Source: Takakia lepidozioides (lineage: Eukaryota > Streptophyta > Takakiopsida > Takakiales > Takakiaceae). From it: a DNA stretch of 64,000 nt. A program made the position numbers and the translations under genes. Shown piece after piece: positions 10,811 through 20,602 of the stretch. The stretch is from NCBI GenBank assembly GCA_030704615.1, contig CM060733.1, forward strand, positions 63,612,001 through 63,676,000. The letters run 5' to 3'. Under the pieces are notes generated by a model. That model had not been told where the DNA came from and searched no databases. It saw only the letters and a list, made by a program, of their open reading frames with translations. Positions within the stretch are counted from its first letter, which is position 1. Each line of letters starts with the position of its first letter.

Positions 10811-11148
10811 CAGTAACAAGTCCGCTCATGGAAATAAGTGACCGTGCAACGGGAAATCCAGTATACCACTGCAAAAGGACGTCGCATACTGGCCTGTATA
10901 GAGTATTCCGCGGTTTTACATGCCTTAACATTGGAATGAAGCTGACCCTTTTGCCGCGATTGAACCAATGGAGTCTGCACCAATACAGTCTGCAGTACTT
11001 CACAATTCTGTCTTCTTCGGGTATTCGGCGGGAAAGGTTTGCAACTGAACTGGGAAATAGGGTGCCGCATTAGGGTTCGCACGTGCGAAATTTCGGAGCG
11101 GTTTGGTGTTGGCGAAGGCCGCCTCTGGGGGTACCTACGACGATACTT

Positions 11149-11170
11149 GGAAATGCGGCGCCGCATTTCC
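11149..11170. repeat. Single 22-bp palindrome downstream of A1 transposase
   Basis: A perfect dyad of the array type (GGAAATGCGG centre CGCCGCATTTCC), standing alone about 250 bases past the transposase stop. The matching copy lies 3' of the A2 transposase near 62601. Its position could suit a 3'-end hairpin, but the same palindrome also occurs 5' of genes and inside introns. Confidence 0.8.
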
Positions 11171-11419
11171 TTGTCGGAGGTCGAATGAGGAAAGCAAGTT
11201 TTCGGAAAGCAGAAAAACATGAACCCTCCAACATACAAAAATACATGCATGTGGAAACAAGTGAACGATATAGTAATATCTTAGTTCGAGCAAAACAGGT
11301 TACTGGTAGGCAAGACATATGTCGGACCTTTGTGGCCAGAGTTTGAGGTACTGGCAGCAGTACAGTTCTACTATCCGAAAAGGATGGGCGTACCATTGTA
11401 TGTGGACCGCAAGCCAAGC

Positions 11420-14400
11420 TCACTGGTCCCCTGGATCCATATTCAGAAGAGTGTCAACCTCCTGGGGGCTCAACCCTGGTGCATGTATGAAGTGATGAGT
11501 TGTGGAATTACAACGGAGTCTCTTTAGGTACACGTAGTACAAATGCTTGCAAGGGCAGTATGATGCCCCCTTGTTCGCCATGATCTGGAAGTCGGTGCAA
11601 TTGCAGGTGGGTAATTCTGAAATGGTGATGGTGTACACCTCATTGCGAACAGCTGAGCCGCCGTGGCCATTTGATACACACGCCCGAATCCTGGTGGGGG
11701 CACTTCTGTCGAGCTCTGGATTGTACAGTTCATCCGAAGTGCATTCCCCATCCTTGTCTCGTTCACTTTTGAGGGAGGTCGCCGCCTCTTCGGTTTCCCC
11801 CCAACGGTGTGTAGGATGCTTAGAGCTGTCGTGTCCCATTGTTCTTGCTCTCACAGGGGTCGGTGGTGGAGGCTGTGGAAGCGGAAATGGTTCTCTGGGG
11901 ACTCAGTGCGCGCTGCACCATCCGAAATCCTGCGGCGGTAAGGGCGTCGGCCTCAACCTGACTCAGATCGCAGCCTGGTTCCACCGGCCACACCGGGGGA
12001 GCCTCTGGCATTGTTTGTATGCCGTACTTGGGCTTTCCATACACGCAAGTCATAATGTCGTGCCTGCAGAACCAGAACTGGGTGGTTGTCGCCTCCGCAA
12101 ACTTTGCATGGACAAATCTTCCTGTAAAAGTAGGAGCAGGGACAGCCCCATCTGGATTCCTCCTTATCATCTCTAAACAACGTTGCCATGTATCCACACG
12201 AATTGCGGAACACCTTCCTCGAAACGACGGCTTTGTGCGAGCAATTCTCCACTGTGATGCAGACACAGTCGTCTCCACAATGGCTTGGCCATACTGCATA
12301 ACAGCGGGCGGAATGTGGGGCAAGGGAGGGTGGGAATTTGTTGCACGAAATCCCCGGTTGAAGGCGACGGCGATCTGGAATTTCTTTGGCTTCCACTGCT
12401 GGAAGACACATTGTGCGGCAACATGACGGGACCCTCGAGGTGCTGTCCGAATGTTCCTGTCGGATCTCCAGGAATCCTCTTCGCACCCGGGTTCCTCTTC
12501 AATCCTCCGCCTGACAGGGCGAGTCCGGACGTCCCCCTCTAGGTGTTCACCTCTGCGGTGCAGAGGCGTCCCTTTGATCTTCTCTCGCAATGCTGTCGCC
12601 CATTTCACTGGATTCTTGGACCTCGAAGCTGTTCGTACCAACAATTCTTCCCTGTCCGGCCCAAAGCCCCATTGTTTGCCGCTCAGGAACTTGTAGTACG
12701 TGGCTTGCTGCATGATTGCTCTGTCGATGTCCTCCGTTGTGGCCGTCACTACGTCCACCAAATGTGCGGCAAAAGACGCTCGCCAGGAGGAGTGGACCGA
12801 TTCTGCCATATTCGTGTTCGGCATGTCCGTGTCGGAATCCAAGCACCGCTCCTAGAAGGACACAAACAATGGTGAGGGACCAATCGAAATGTCCGTAACA
12901 GAAAGACAAATGAACGAAATTGACAGCAGCCTACCTCCCGCATGTAATGTCCGAACTGTCGATACCTGAAATGCCACCACCCCCCAACCAGCTGTGCAAT
13001 GCTCCCAGATTGGTTGTCTCCACTGCACCTGACGTGTTCCACCAAGCCTCGATGATAGCAAACTTAACCTCCGCGTCATCAATGTGGGTGCATCCTTCCA
13101 CGCCGTACAAAGGACACGGTGTTCAGCCTGGAATGAGCTAGCAACAAATTTGGTAGTGTAGTGGGATAGACTCTGCATCCAATGGAATCCACAGGATCTC
13201 TCTTTCCCCTCCATTGGAACATTGGGGTCCTCACCGTACACACGCCGCACCGTTGCCCAGTTGGCCTGAGCGTTGTCTGCCATGAATCCCCTGAAATTGG
13301 GCTCTGGCAATCCCGTCCTTGCCATCTGCTCGTTTATGCCCTCCCACAGATGCATCTCGGACTGTGTGTCCTCCCCTTTCATCTCGCAGATTGCAATCGT
13401 CATGAGCCTCTTGGAGTGATAGTCATAAACATGCGCACCCACCAACCACATAGTCACCCACTGATGGTTGTAATTCGCTTGATGTGATCAAACATCACCC
13501 AAGCATTCGACAAGTTTCCAGTTGTCATGCGAGTGACCAAGTCGACTCCACTCCCAGGCCCACACGTCGACATTTTGAAAATGTAACACAACGATCGGAT
13601 TCGCTGCCTTGCCCTGGAAACCTGCTACCTTGTGTAGTCATATCCAGTCATTTCGTTTCACCTCCAGGATTGAGTACATGTCCGACCCCCTGCCGAACTC
13701 CTGCTTGCAAGATACGATGTGATTCCGCACATTCGGACTACAAACGTGCGAGACGGACTCCAAGAGGTCCCGCATCTCGTCTTCGGTCAAGGGCTCTCGG
13801 TCGGAAACCATCTTCAGACATGATTTTGCCAAAGCAATCTTGTGAGCTGCCTTCAGCTGAATCTGCTTTGCTGGCTCCGGGGCTCAATTTCACCTCCTCT
13901 TTTATGATGTCGTGTGCTTCCTGCACAGCCTCACGCATGTTGCCTCTCGCCAAGGGGTGGCAGTGGACCCCAACGTGTATGCAAGCTCTAGTCAGTCCGG
14001 GAGCAAATGGATAACGTAGTAGTGCTTGGCTCTGCACATGGACATGCACGTTGGTGTTCTTTGCAATGTGCACACTTGAAAGAACCGCAGGAGCTGGCTG
14101 GAGACAATGAATGGATGATGCGTTGTGCCAGTCCAATCCGTCGTTTCGTTTCTCCTCTTCTCGCCCTCCTTTGGAGAGAAAGTGGAAGCAGGTGGGATTG
14201 AGGCACCTCAGCTTCCCCGCACAGAGGACATATCGTACACGAACACCATCAGCAATTTTCGTGCTACTGGTCTTCGTCACACACCAGGTGTCCGTCATGC
14301 TTTCGATCCATGTCTGTTAACATCCCGGAGGCTTTCTTTGACGAAGAAACAGTGGAAACTCGAAGATGACATTGCCATCGACTTCGGGAGGCAGAAACGT

Positions 14401-15035
14401 TACCTTTCTGACTGGGAATTTGGCATAGTCGAGAGCAGCCAGCTCGGAGCGAGAACCATCGAGGTGATGTTGTCGTAGGAGCTGCACAATGGACCGGGTT
14501 GGAGTTATGCTCGAGGGCACATTCGTAGCACCTACAGAGACGTCCATGCCGGATTTGAACACCGTGTGGAGGACATGGGTACCTCAATGCAATCATCTTC
14601 CTCGTCGGAAATGTCGAATACGTCCACACGAGAAGCTATGGAGGGTCTTGACGGTCCAGGTCGGGAATGATTATCGTTGCATACCTCTCTGTTGGCAGTG
14701 GCCGCCTCTCGTTTCCGGACTCCTTGTGGATGGTGTGGGCAGCGACTGATTCGGAAAGGGAATGGGCATTCCCACAGCTCGGTACAGGATGGTGTCTGAC
14801 GGGGGAACGTGCCATCGATTCCGCAACCTCCGTCGTTACCTAGCACGACAATGGTCTCGTCAACCTGTCCAGGAACATCCTTCCTTTCTTCTTCCAAATA
14901 AACTGTGCCCCGGTTGAGCTTGAATTTGGAACAAAGGTAAGTTTCAGTCACTCTGCAAAGTCCTCCCTCGTTTGGGATCCAGGCTCTCCCAAGTTGCGGA
15001 GGACAGCAAACTATAGCGTAGGAATTCGGAGCCAT
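11420..15035 (-). pseudogene. MULE-like SWIM transposase, copy A1 (frameshifted)
   Basis: Start chosen at 15035, where copy B also has Met at the aligned position. Order from the N terminus: a small domain with VTETYLCSKFKLNRGTVYLEE; an acidic Ser-rich linker (FDISDEEDDCIEVP); a Cys/His-rich zone (YVLCAGKLRCLNPTC, FKCAHCKE, ACIHVGVHCHPL); the presumed RNase-H-like core (MGAHVYDYHSKRLMTIAI, FRGFMADNAQANW, then NTNMAESVHSSWRAS after one intron near 12.86-12.94 kb); a second Cys/His zone (FWFCRHDIMTCVYGKPKYG); a basic linker; and a SWIM finger (CNCTDF...CPCKH), ending GDQ. The TNMAES block resembles the last acidic motif of MULE transposases; assignment of D, D, E is tentative. Small indels near 13635-13650 and 14350 break the frame. 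A2 is intact at those points, and A1 is intact where A2 is broken. Confidence 0.75.
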
Positions 15036-15469
15036 CGAACACCGCACGGAGTTGGCAAGTGCGAGGTTCAGTATAGTAGCGACAGACCAAGGCTCACAGG
15101 CACCATCTAAGTGGATCTGCGGAGTCCATCGACGATTGGAAGTTGCCCATTGAAGTGGAAAGTATTGTTTCAAGCTACATGCATGAGGTGGGAGGTTTGA
15201 TTCCATAGCCAGTGAGTATGACAATGATGGCCGATTCGGCGACGAAATAACATCTCCTGACAGTTTCTCCTGAGGGTGGATCCAGCAGTATTCTCGGTGC
15301 AGACAGGACGTTCGCACTGACAAGTGCCAGGACTGCTGGTTAAAACTGTCAGACAACCAAGTTGTGCTCATCAAGACTGGCCCGCAATTGTGTTGTTTCG
15401 GAACAATGCAACCCATTCAGGTTCCAGATTTCCCGTCCCGAGTGATTCTTTCGATTGCTGGTGGACGAA

Positions 15470-17172
15470 AATACGGCGCCGCATTTCCGTATTGCATCTT
15501 GGTCATGCACCAGAGCGACGGAAATGCGGCACCGAGTTTCCGTCCGGGGGAACCTTTATACTCTCCAGAACGGAAGCTGTAACGCATTTCCATCCAGCAA
15601 GCGCGGTATGTGAAGGTGAACGGAAATGCGGTACCGCATTTCCGTTCTGATCAGATTTATGAACAACGGGAACAGAAATGCGGCACCGCATTTCCGTCCG
15701 AGTCGCACTTTTCCGACATTTCAGAACGGAAAAGCGCCGCCGCATTTCCATTTTGTATCTGATGCATGGAGCTGAGGGATTGAAATGCTGCCAGCACATT
15801 TCCGTCCTTAAAAGACATTCATACTCTCCAGAACGGAAATGCGGTACCGCATTTCATTCCACAAGCACGGTATGTGAAGGTGGAACGGAAATGCGGTCCA
15901 GCCAGCATTTCCGTTCTGATTGAGATTTCGAACAACGGGAACAGAAATGCGGCACCGCATTTCGTCCGAGTCGCACTTTTCGACATTCCAGAAACGGAAA
16001 TGCGGCGCCGCATTTCCATTTTGTATCTGATGCATGGAGCCGAGTGCGATTCCGACAGCTTCATACAGCGCAATTCCGACCGCGTTGAGACATTCATACT
16101 ATCCAGAACGGAAATGCGGCCACGCATTTCCGTTCTGACTGAAAATCGTGAACCATCTGAACTAAAATGCGCACCGTATTTCCTCCGAGTCCGAGTCGCA
16201 CCTACCAACATTTCAGAACGGAAATGCGGTACCGCATTTCCGTTCTGACTGAAAATCGTGAAACCGTCGGAATTGAAATGCGGCAACGCATTTCCATCCG
16301 AGTCGCACCTCCCAACATTCCAGAACGGAATGTATTAGATTCAAAGGGAAATGCGGCACCGCGTTCCGTTCTGATGAAATATCCTGAAACCTCGGAACTG
16401 AAATGCGGTCCGCATTTCCGTGGGAGTCGCACCTTCCGACATTCCAAACGGAAATGCGGCCCGCATTTCCGTTTTGTATGTGAGGCATGGAAGCTGTGGA
16501 ACGAAAATGCGGCACGGAATTTCCCCAGCGTCAGACGTAATACTCTACAGAACGGAAATGCGGTACCGCATTTCCATTCTGACTGAAAATCATGCGCAAA
16601 AAACGAACAGAAATCCGCACCGCATTTCCGTTCGAGTCGCACCTTCCGACATTCTAGAACGGAAATGCGGCGCCGCATTTCCGTTTTGTATATTGGGCCT
16701 GGAGCTGTGCTACGAAAATGTGTACCCCACCCGCATTCCATGCATGTGAGACCTTCAAACTTTCCGGACCGGAAATGCGGCACCGCATTTCTGTCCAGGT
16801 GATACCTCTATATTCCCGAACGGAAATGTGGCACGGCATTTCCATTCATCATCTACGGATGTGAAGTGGGAACGAAATGCGGTACCGCATTTCCGTTCAC
16901 ATTGAAAATCATGAACCACGGGAACTGAAATGTTGTGCCTCATTCCAGTCCCAATCGCACCTTTCGACATTCCAGAACGGAAATGCGGCGCCGCATTTCC
17001 CTTTTGAATCTCATACTTGGAGCTGTGGGACGGAAATGCGGCACCGTATTTCCGTTCAACAACTAAGGTATGTGAAGGTGGAACGGAAATGCGGGGCCGC
17101 ATTTTTTTCTTCCACAGTACGGATGTGTAGCAGAGTGATCGTACTTAACGGAAATGCGGCGCCGCATTCGCA
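15470..17172. repeat. Phased palindrome array, element A1
   Basis: More than 30 imperfect to perfect copies of the palindrome GGAAATGCGGYRCCGCATTTCC. The central four-base forms GC-GC, GT-AC, GC-AC and GT-GC are all present. Centre-to-centre distance is close to 53 bases over long runs: 16883.5, 16936.5, 16989.5, 17042.5 and 17095.5 are exactly 53 apart. The spacers fall into about five related types that recur in a fixed order, giving a higher-order unit of about 265 bases. The array lies between the 5' end of the transposase gene and the ParB-like gene, that is in the presumed divergent promoter region. Open frames through it are artefacts of the repeat. Confidence 0.9.
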
Positions 17173-17449
17173 TTTTCGCTCCAACTGATCAGACGCTGGG
17201 ACGGAAATACCTTGAAATGTGAACCGTGGAGGCAAAACGGAATTGCTGCACATGTCGGCACTCTATCTACTGAAGGGGCATGAGGCGGCGCGGCCTGATC
17301 GTTCGATAATGATGTTTGTTTTTCGGACGGCAGGCGTACCCTCAACGATTCGAATTTCGTAATGACGCAAACTCCCCGAGGAGACACTTTCGTCCAACCA
17401 CCTTTCGAACCCAATGGTGCATCACCGCCGTTTCATCTACTTTTGTCGT

Positions 17450-17949
17450 NNNNNNNNNNNNNNNNNNNNNNNNNNNNNNNNNNNNNNNNNNNNNNNNNNN
17501 NNNNNNNNNNNNNNNNNNNNNNNNNNNNNNNNNNNNNNNNNNNNNNNNNNNNNNNNNNNNNNNNNNNNNNNNNNNNNNNNNNNNNNNNNNNNNNNNNNNN
17601 NNNNNNNNNNNNNNNNNNNNNNNNNNNNNNNNNNNNNNNNNNNNNNNNNNNNNNNNNNNNNNNNNNNNNNNNNNNNNNNNNNNNNNNNNNNNNNNNNNNN
17701 NNNNNNNNNNNNNNNNNNNNNNNNNNNNNNNNNNNNNNNNNNNNNNNNNNNNNNNNNNNNNNNNNNNNNNNNNNNNNNNNNNNNNNNNNNNNNNNNNNNN
17801 NNNNNNNNNNNNNNNNNNNNNNNNNNNNNNNNNNNNNNNNNNNNNNNNNNNNNNNNNNNNNNNNNNNNNNNNNNNNNNNNNNNNNNNNNNNNNNNNNNNN
17901 NNNNNNNNNNNNNNNNNNNNNNNNNNNNNNNNNNNNNNNNNNNNNNNNN
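17450..17949. other. Assembly gap of 500 N
   Basis: Exactly 500 undetermined bases, the conventional size for a scaffold join of unknown length. It splits element A1 from the ParB-like gene. Linkage across it is unproven. Confidence 0.99.
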
Positions 17950-19709
17950 GCTTCTGAACCGGCTCAGGCCGATTCACCCCCCCCAACGCGAATGAAGCAG
18001 CAGGGTAGAAGACAGATTCAATTGCAGCAGACACCTTCACCTGCAAGGATGAGGAAGCAGAAGGCAATCAGGGCGACGGGCGAACAATCTCCCGCAAAAC
18101 CGCTTCCACGAGCTGAAGCTCAGTTCCTGGAGGATTTCCCGCCTGCAGATGTTGGGGCCGACTCTGCTGCAGCTCAGGCAATGGGATCGACCGTTGATCT
18201 CGATTTGGTACCGGAGGAGGGTGCTGCCGCTCAACTTTCACAGCAAGACCTCACCACCGATGAGCAAGCAGGCCCGGAGGAGGCCTCTGCAATGGCAGAA
18301 TTGCCCGCACACCGGCCCCAGAGTGCAGCTCCAGTTGAGGATGCTCCAGCTGCTCAGCCACTACCGGCACCTACAGACATGTCTCCGGAGGATTTCAAAA
18401 GTGCAGCGGATAAAATGTTGGAGGAGACACACAGTAGCATTGGCAGAGTTCTGGGCAGCAGGGTATTCCAGCGGACTCTTCGAATCCCACTCTGTCGCAT
18501 GGTCTCCCTTCCCATCGTCAGGCAGGCCCTTCCCGGAGATGTGGATAAGCTCAAGTTCGCATTTCGAGAAGGGTACCGTCTGGGATCGGCAGCGTTTTAC
18601 GTTTCCATTGAGAATGAGGACGGCGAAACTCGTGGACCCACTGCCGATGAATTGTCAACGTGGGATACCCACTGGCACACTCGCAACCACGAATTCGAGG
18701 CGACGCTGAAGGGTGATCCCGACTTCGGCCATATGTCGGGTAAAATGTTCTTTGTGTGGGACGGGAATCACCGACTTCTCGCCTGGTGGGAGTACATCAA
18801 GCAGAACCATGCCAAGCACATTGGCTGGCATTACATGGTGGAGTGTGTCATCCTGAAGGTGAAGGCGGCAGACTCCTCCCTGCTCAAGAATGCCATGGCG
18901 GACCTCAACTCGTAAGATACTCATACCCTCCCTAGCACGTTCGAAATGCGGTGCCGCATTTCGGTTTCCATTCTGGTTTGTTTCCGTGCTTCCGTGTACT
19001 GAACTGGAGAGTGTGCCTTGCAGGGTCACTGAAAATGCGTACGTGCATACCCACATGGCACACATGCTGTACAGGGTGAGGAAAACTGGTCTCACTGATC
19101 CGCAGATGTTTGCGGAAATGCTGGAGCCCGAGCTCATTCAGAAAGCCGTTGCAAAAACAGACCGGACATGGTATCGTCTCACTATGGATGGAATGGTGGA
19201 GGTGATATACGAAGTAAGTCGTCCTCCAATTTCCCTCTGCTCATCCTTCCCCAATTTTCAGTAATCTTTCCACATGAATCGAATGTAACGCTTCTGCATG
19301 TTTTTGTTGGCAGTCAAACATCAAGCTGGATTTGGCCCATGCCAAACGCTTCTTCATGGAAAGTGAGGGGCAGGTCAAAACGCTGCAGTCATTGACTGAG
19401 CACTTGAAGGAAGCCGGTGTCAAGTCCAGAACCAAATACAAGTCAAAGCTTGTGAAGCTGGTGGCAATTGCAGATCCGGCACTTGGAAAGGACTTCATCC
19501 CCGAGATTGCAAAACACTATTCTCGGGCCATGCAGCCGACCATGCAATTGGAGAAACTGCATCACCTCTCAACGGCATGTGTGGAGGCGAAAGAGAAGGT
19601 GAGGTTTCAATGCACTGAAGTTCCTTCCTAGCAATAAGCAAATACTGTGGAGGTGCAGTATAGTTATGGTAGTAAGACCTCCAGAACTCGCCGCAGCAAC
19701 ATCTCATGA
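17950..19709 (+). CDS. ParB-like domain protein (5' end in gap)
   Basis: Four exons with clean GT-AG introns and matching phases: 17950-18911, 19024-19213, 19314-19598, 19659-19709 (TGA at 19707-19709). The N-terminal part is disordered, Pro/Gln/Ala rich. Then a folded region has LGSRVFQRTLRIPLCRMVSL, and the key block MFFVWDGNHRLLAWWEYIK followed by VECVILKVKAAD and DLNSVTENAYVHTHM. The DG.HR..A motif and the following strand-helix with Asn match the ParB/sulfiredoxin-fold family. The later exons are helical (RFFMESEGQVKTLQSLTEHL, KSKLVKLVAIADPALG) and the tail is basic. Intron 1 contains one array-type palindrome near 18940-18965. No frameshift or stop is seen. In prokaryotic mobile DNA ParB-like domains often accompany N4/N6 methylases; here a methylase-like gene occurs in sister elements. 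The protein may bind the palindrome arrays or have lost nuclease/CTPase activity; I cannot tell which. Confidence 0.7.
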
Positions 19710-20115
19710 TGAAGAGACGAACACTCCGTCTTCCAGGTCTATCTCGCACAACAAGTATCCACTGTTATCCACTGGCAGGCCTCACCCAAAGAGAATCCCA
19801 CATAAGTGCTCGGAAACTCGTCACCCTGCGTGTACCTTCACTGAAGTCCAACTCCACCATAATGTCTCCCATCACTGGCTCACGCAATCGCGATCCTCCA
19901 ATCCCGCTCCGTCGAATGCAGAAGGCACTTACACAGGGCGGCATTGAGGAAGTGTGCGCCCACCGGGAATGGAGAGGGACAAGTACTCGCTGTTGTTTTT
20001 AAACACGGAGATGCAAACATTGAAAACCCAATGCGGAAAACCTTCTCAGGTGATCTTCTCTGGGGCAACGACAATACGTGCCCCCATTGGCCAGCAACGG
20101 CTACCCACACAGGCG
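19710..20115 (-). pseudogene. Possible decayed family X fragment
   Basis: Reading leftwards, one frame gives GDIMVELDFSEGTRRVTSF RALMWD (with breaks). This resembles the GDI(I/V)VW...(E)S.RAMEYL block of the family X proteins at 34.9, 39.5 and 40.5 kb. The surrounding frame has stops. It would be convergent with the ParB-like gene. The match is short, so this is tentative. Confidence 0.3.
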
Positions 20116-20219
20116 ATCAAAAATGAGTGGGGCTAGAAGAGGCTCGACAGAGAAGGTGCCACGACATTACGGGAAGAAATTGTGCTAAAACCACCGCCGT
20201 CCTAAAACCACCGACCTTG

Positions 20220-20490
20220 GTATTTTGGCGCCGAAATTCCCAAGAGCAGTGTGCTAAAGTGGTGTTTTGAAGACATCCACCGGGGTATCTCCTCTTAAAA
20301 TGTGATATAGTGCGGTATTTTATGGCGCAGAGCGGGCTATTTCGGCGCCGAAATACCCTAGTGGAATATGCTGAAGTGTCTTGTGCTAAAGGATTCCATC
20401 GTGATATTTTGGTGCAGTAATTCCTTCGTGGAATTTTATAAGGCCCATATTATGAAGGCGCACACTGGGCTATTTCGGCGCAGAAATTCC
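20220..20490. repeat. Type-B palindromes at the left of element B
   Basis: Copies of (T)TTTCGGCGCCGAAA(T) or variants are centred at 20229.5, 20346.5, 20413.5 and 20479.5. They lie downstream of the methylase-like gene. Spacings are looser than in the main array (about 117, 67 and 66). Confidence 0.75.
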
Positions 20491-20602
20491 AATAGGAATG
20501 TTAGAAACGGCAGGGTTTTCATGGCTTCAAGTTCCCGGCTCGCTGGTGTGCATAAATTACTTGTAGGGTTCTTTACTTAAGTTTGCGTCTCTTCTTCTTT
20601 TA

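Larger units (their letters stand above)
10590..17449 (-). mobile_element. CATGAGC element A1 (left terminus to gap)
   Basis: Begins GAGGTTTACTATTTCATGAGC at 10590. Inside: a terminal CATGAGC-rich zone, a single 22-bp palindrome (11149-11170), the transposase gene on the minus strand (11420-15035), then the long palindrome array (15470-17172), and sequence up to the 500-N gap. A2 (56450-63200) is the same 6.8 kb in inverted orientation and also stops at a 500-N gap at the equivalent base. The ParB-like gene just across the gap carries a palindrome of the same type in its first intron, so it probably belongs to the same element. The other terminus is not identified. Confidence 0.75.

Noticed and set aside
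15470-17172. CRISPR-like array (regular palindromic repeats with spacers)
   Set aside because: Spacers recur in a few classes instead of being unique, repeats are imperfect, the context is a spliced eukaryotic transposon and no cas genes are present.
15503-17188. Many open frames of 60-190 codons in the arrays (also 56.9-58.6 kb, 41.4-42.1 kb, 35.7-36.1 kb)
   Set aside because: They exist on both strands and several frames because the palindrome and its period avoid stops; the peptides are just translations of the repeat (RISV, NAAPHF and the like).
17316-18067. Long open frames crossing the N gap (and similar across 55950-56449)
   Set aside because: Most of their length is undetermined sequence; only the part after 17950 that belongs to the ParB-like gene is supported.
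17950-19709. Sulfiredoxin, the usual plant member of the ParB/Srx fold
   Set aside because: The catalytic Cys motif FGGCHR is absent; the motif here is DGNHRLLAW without Cys, and the exon content differs.
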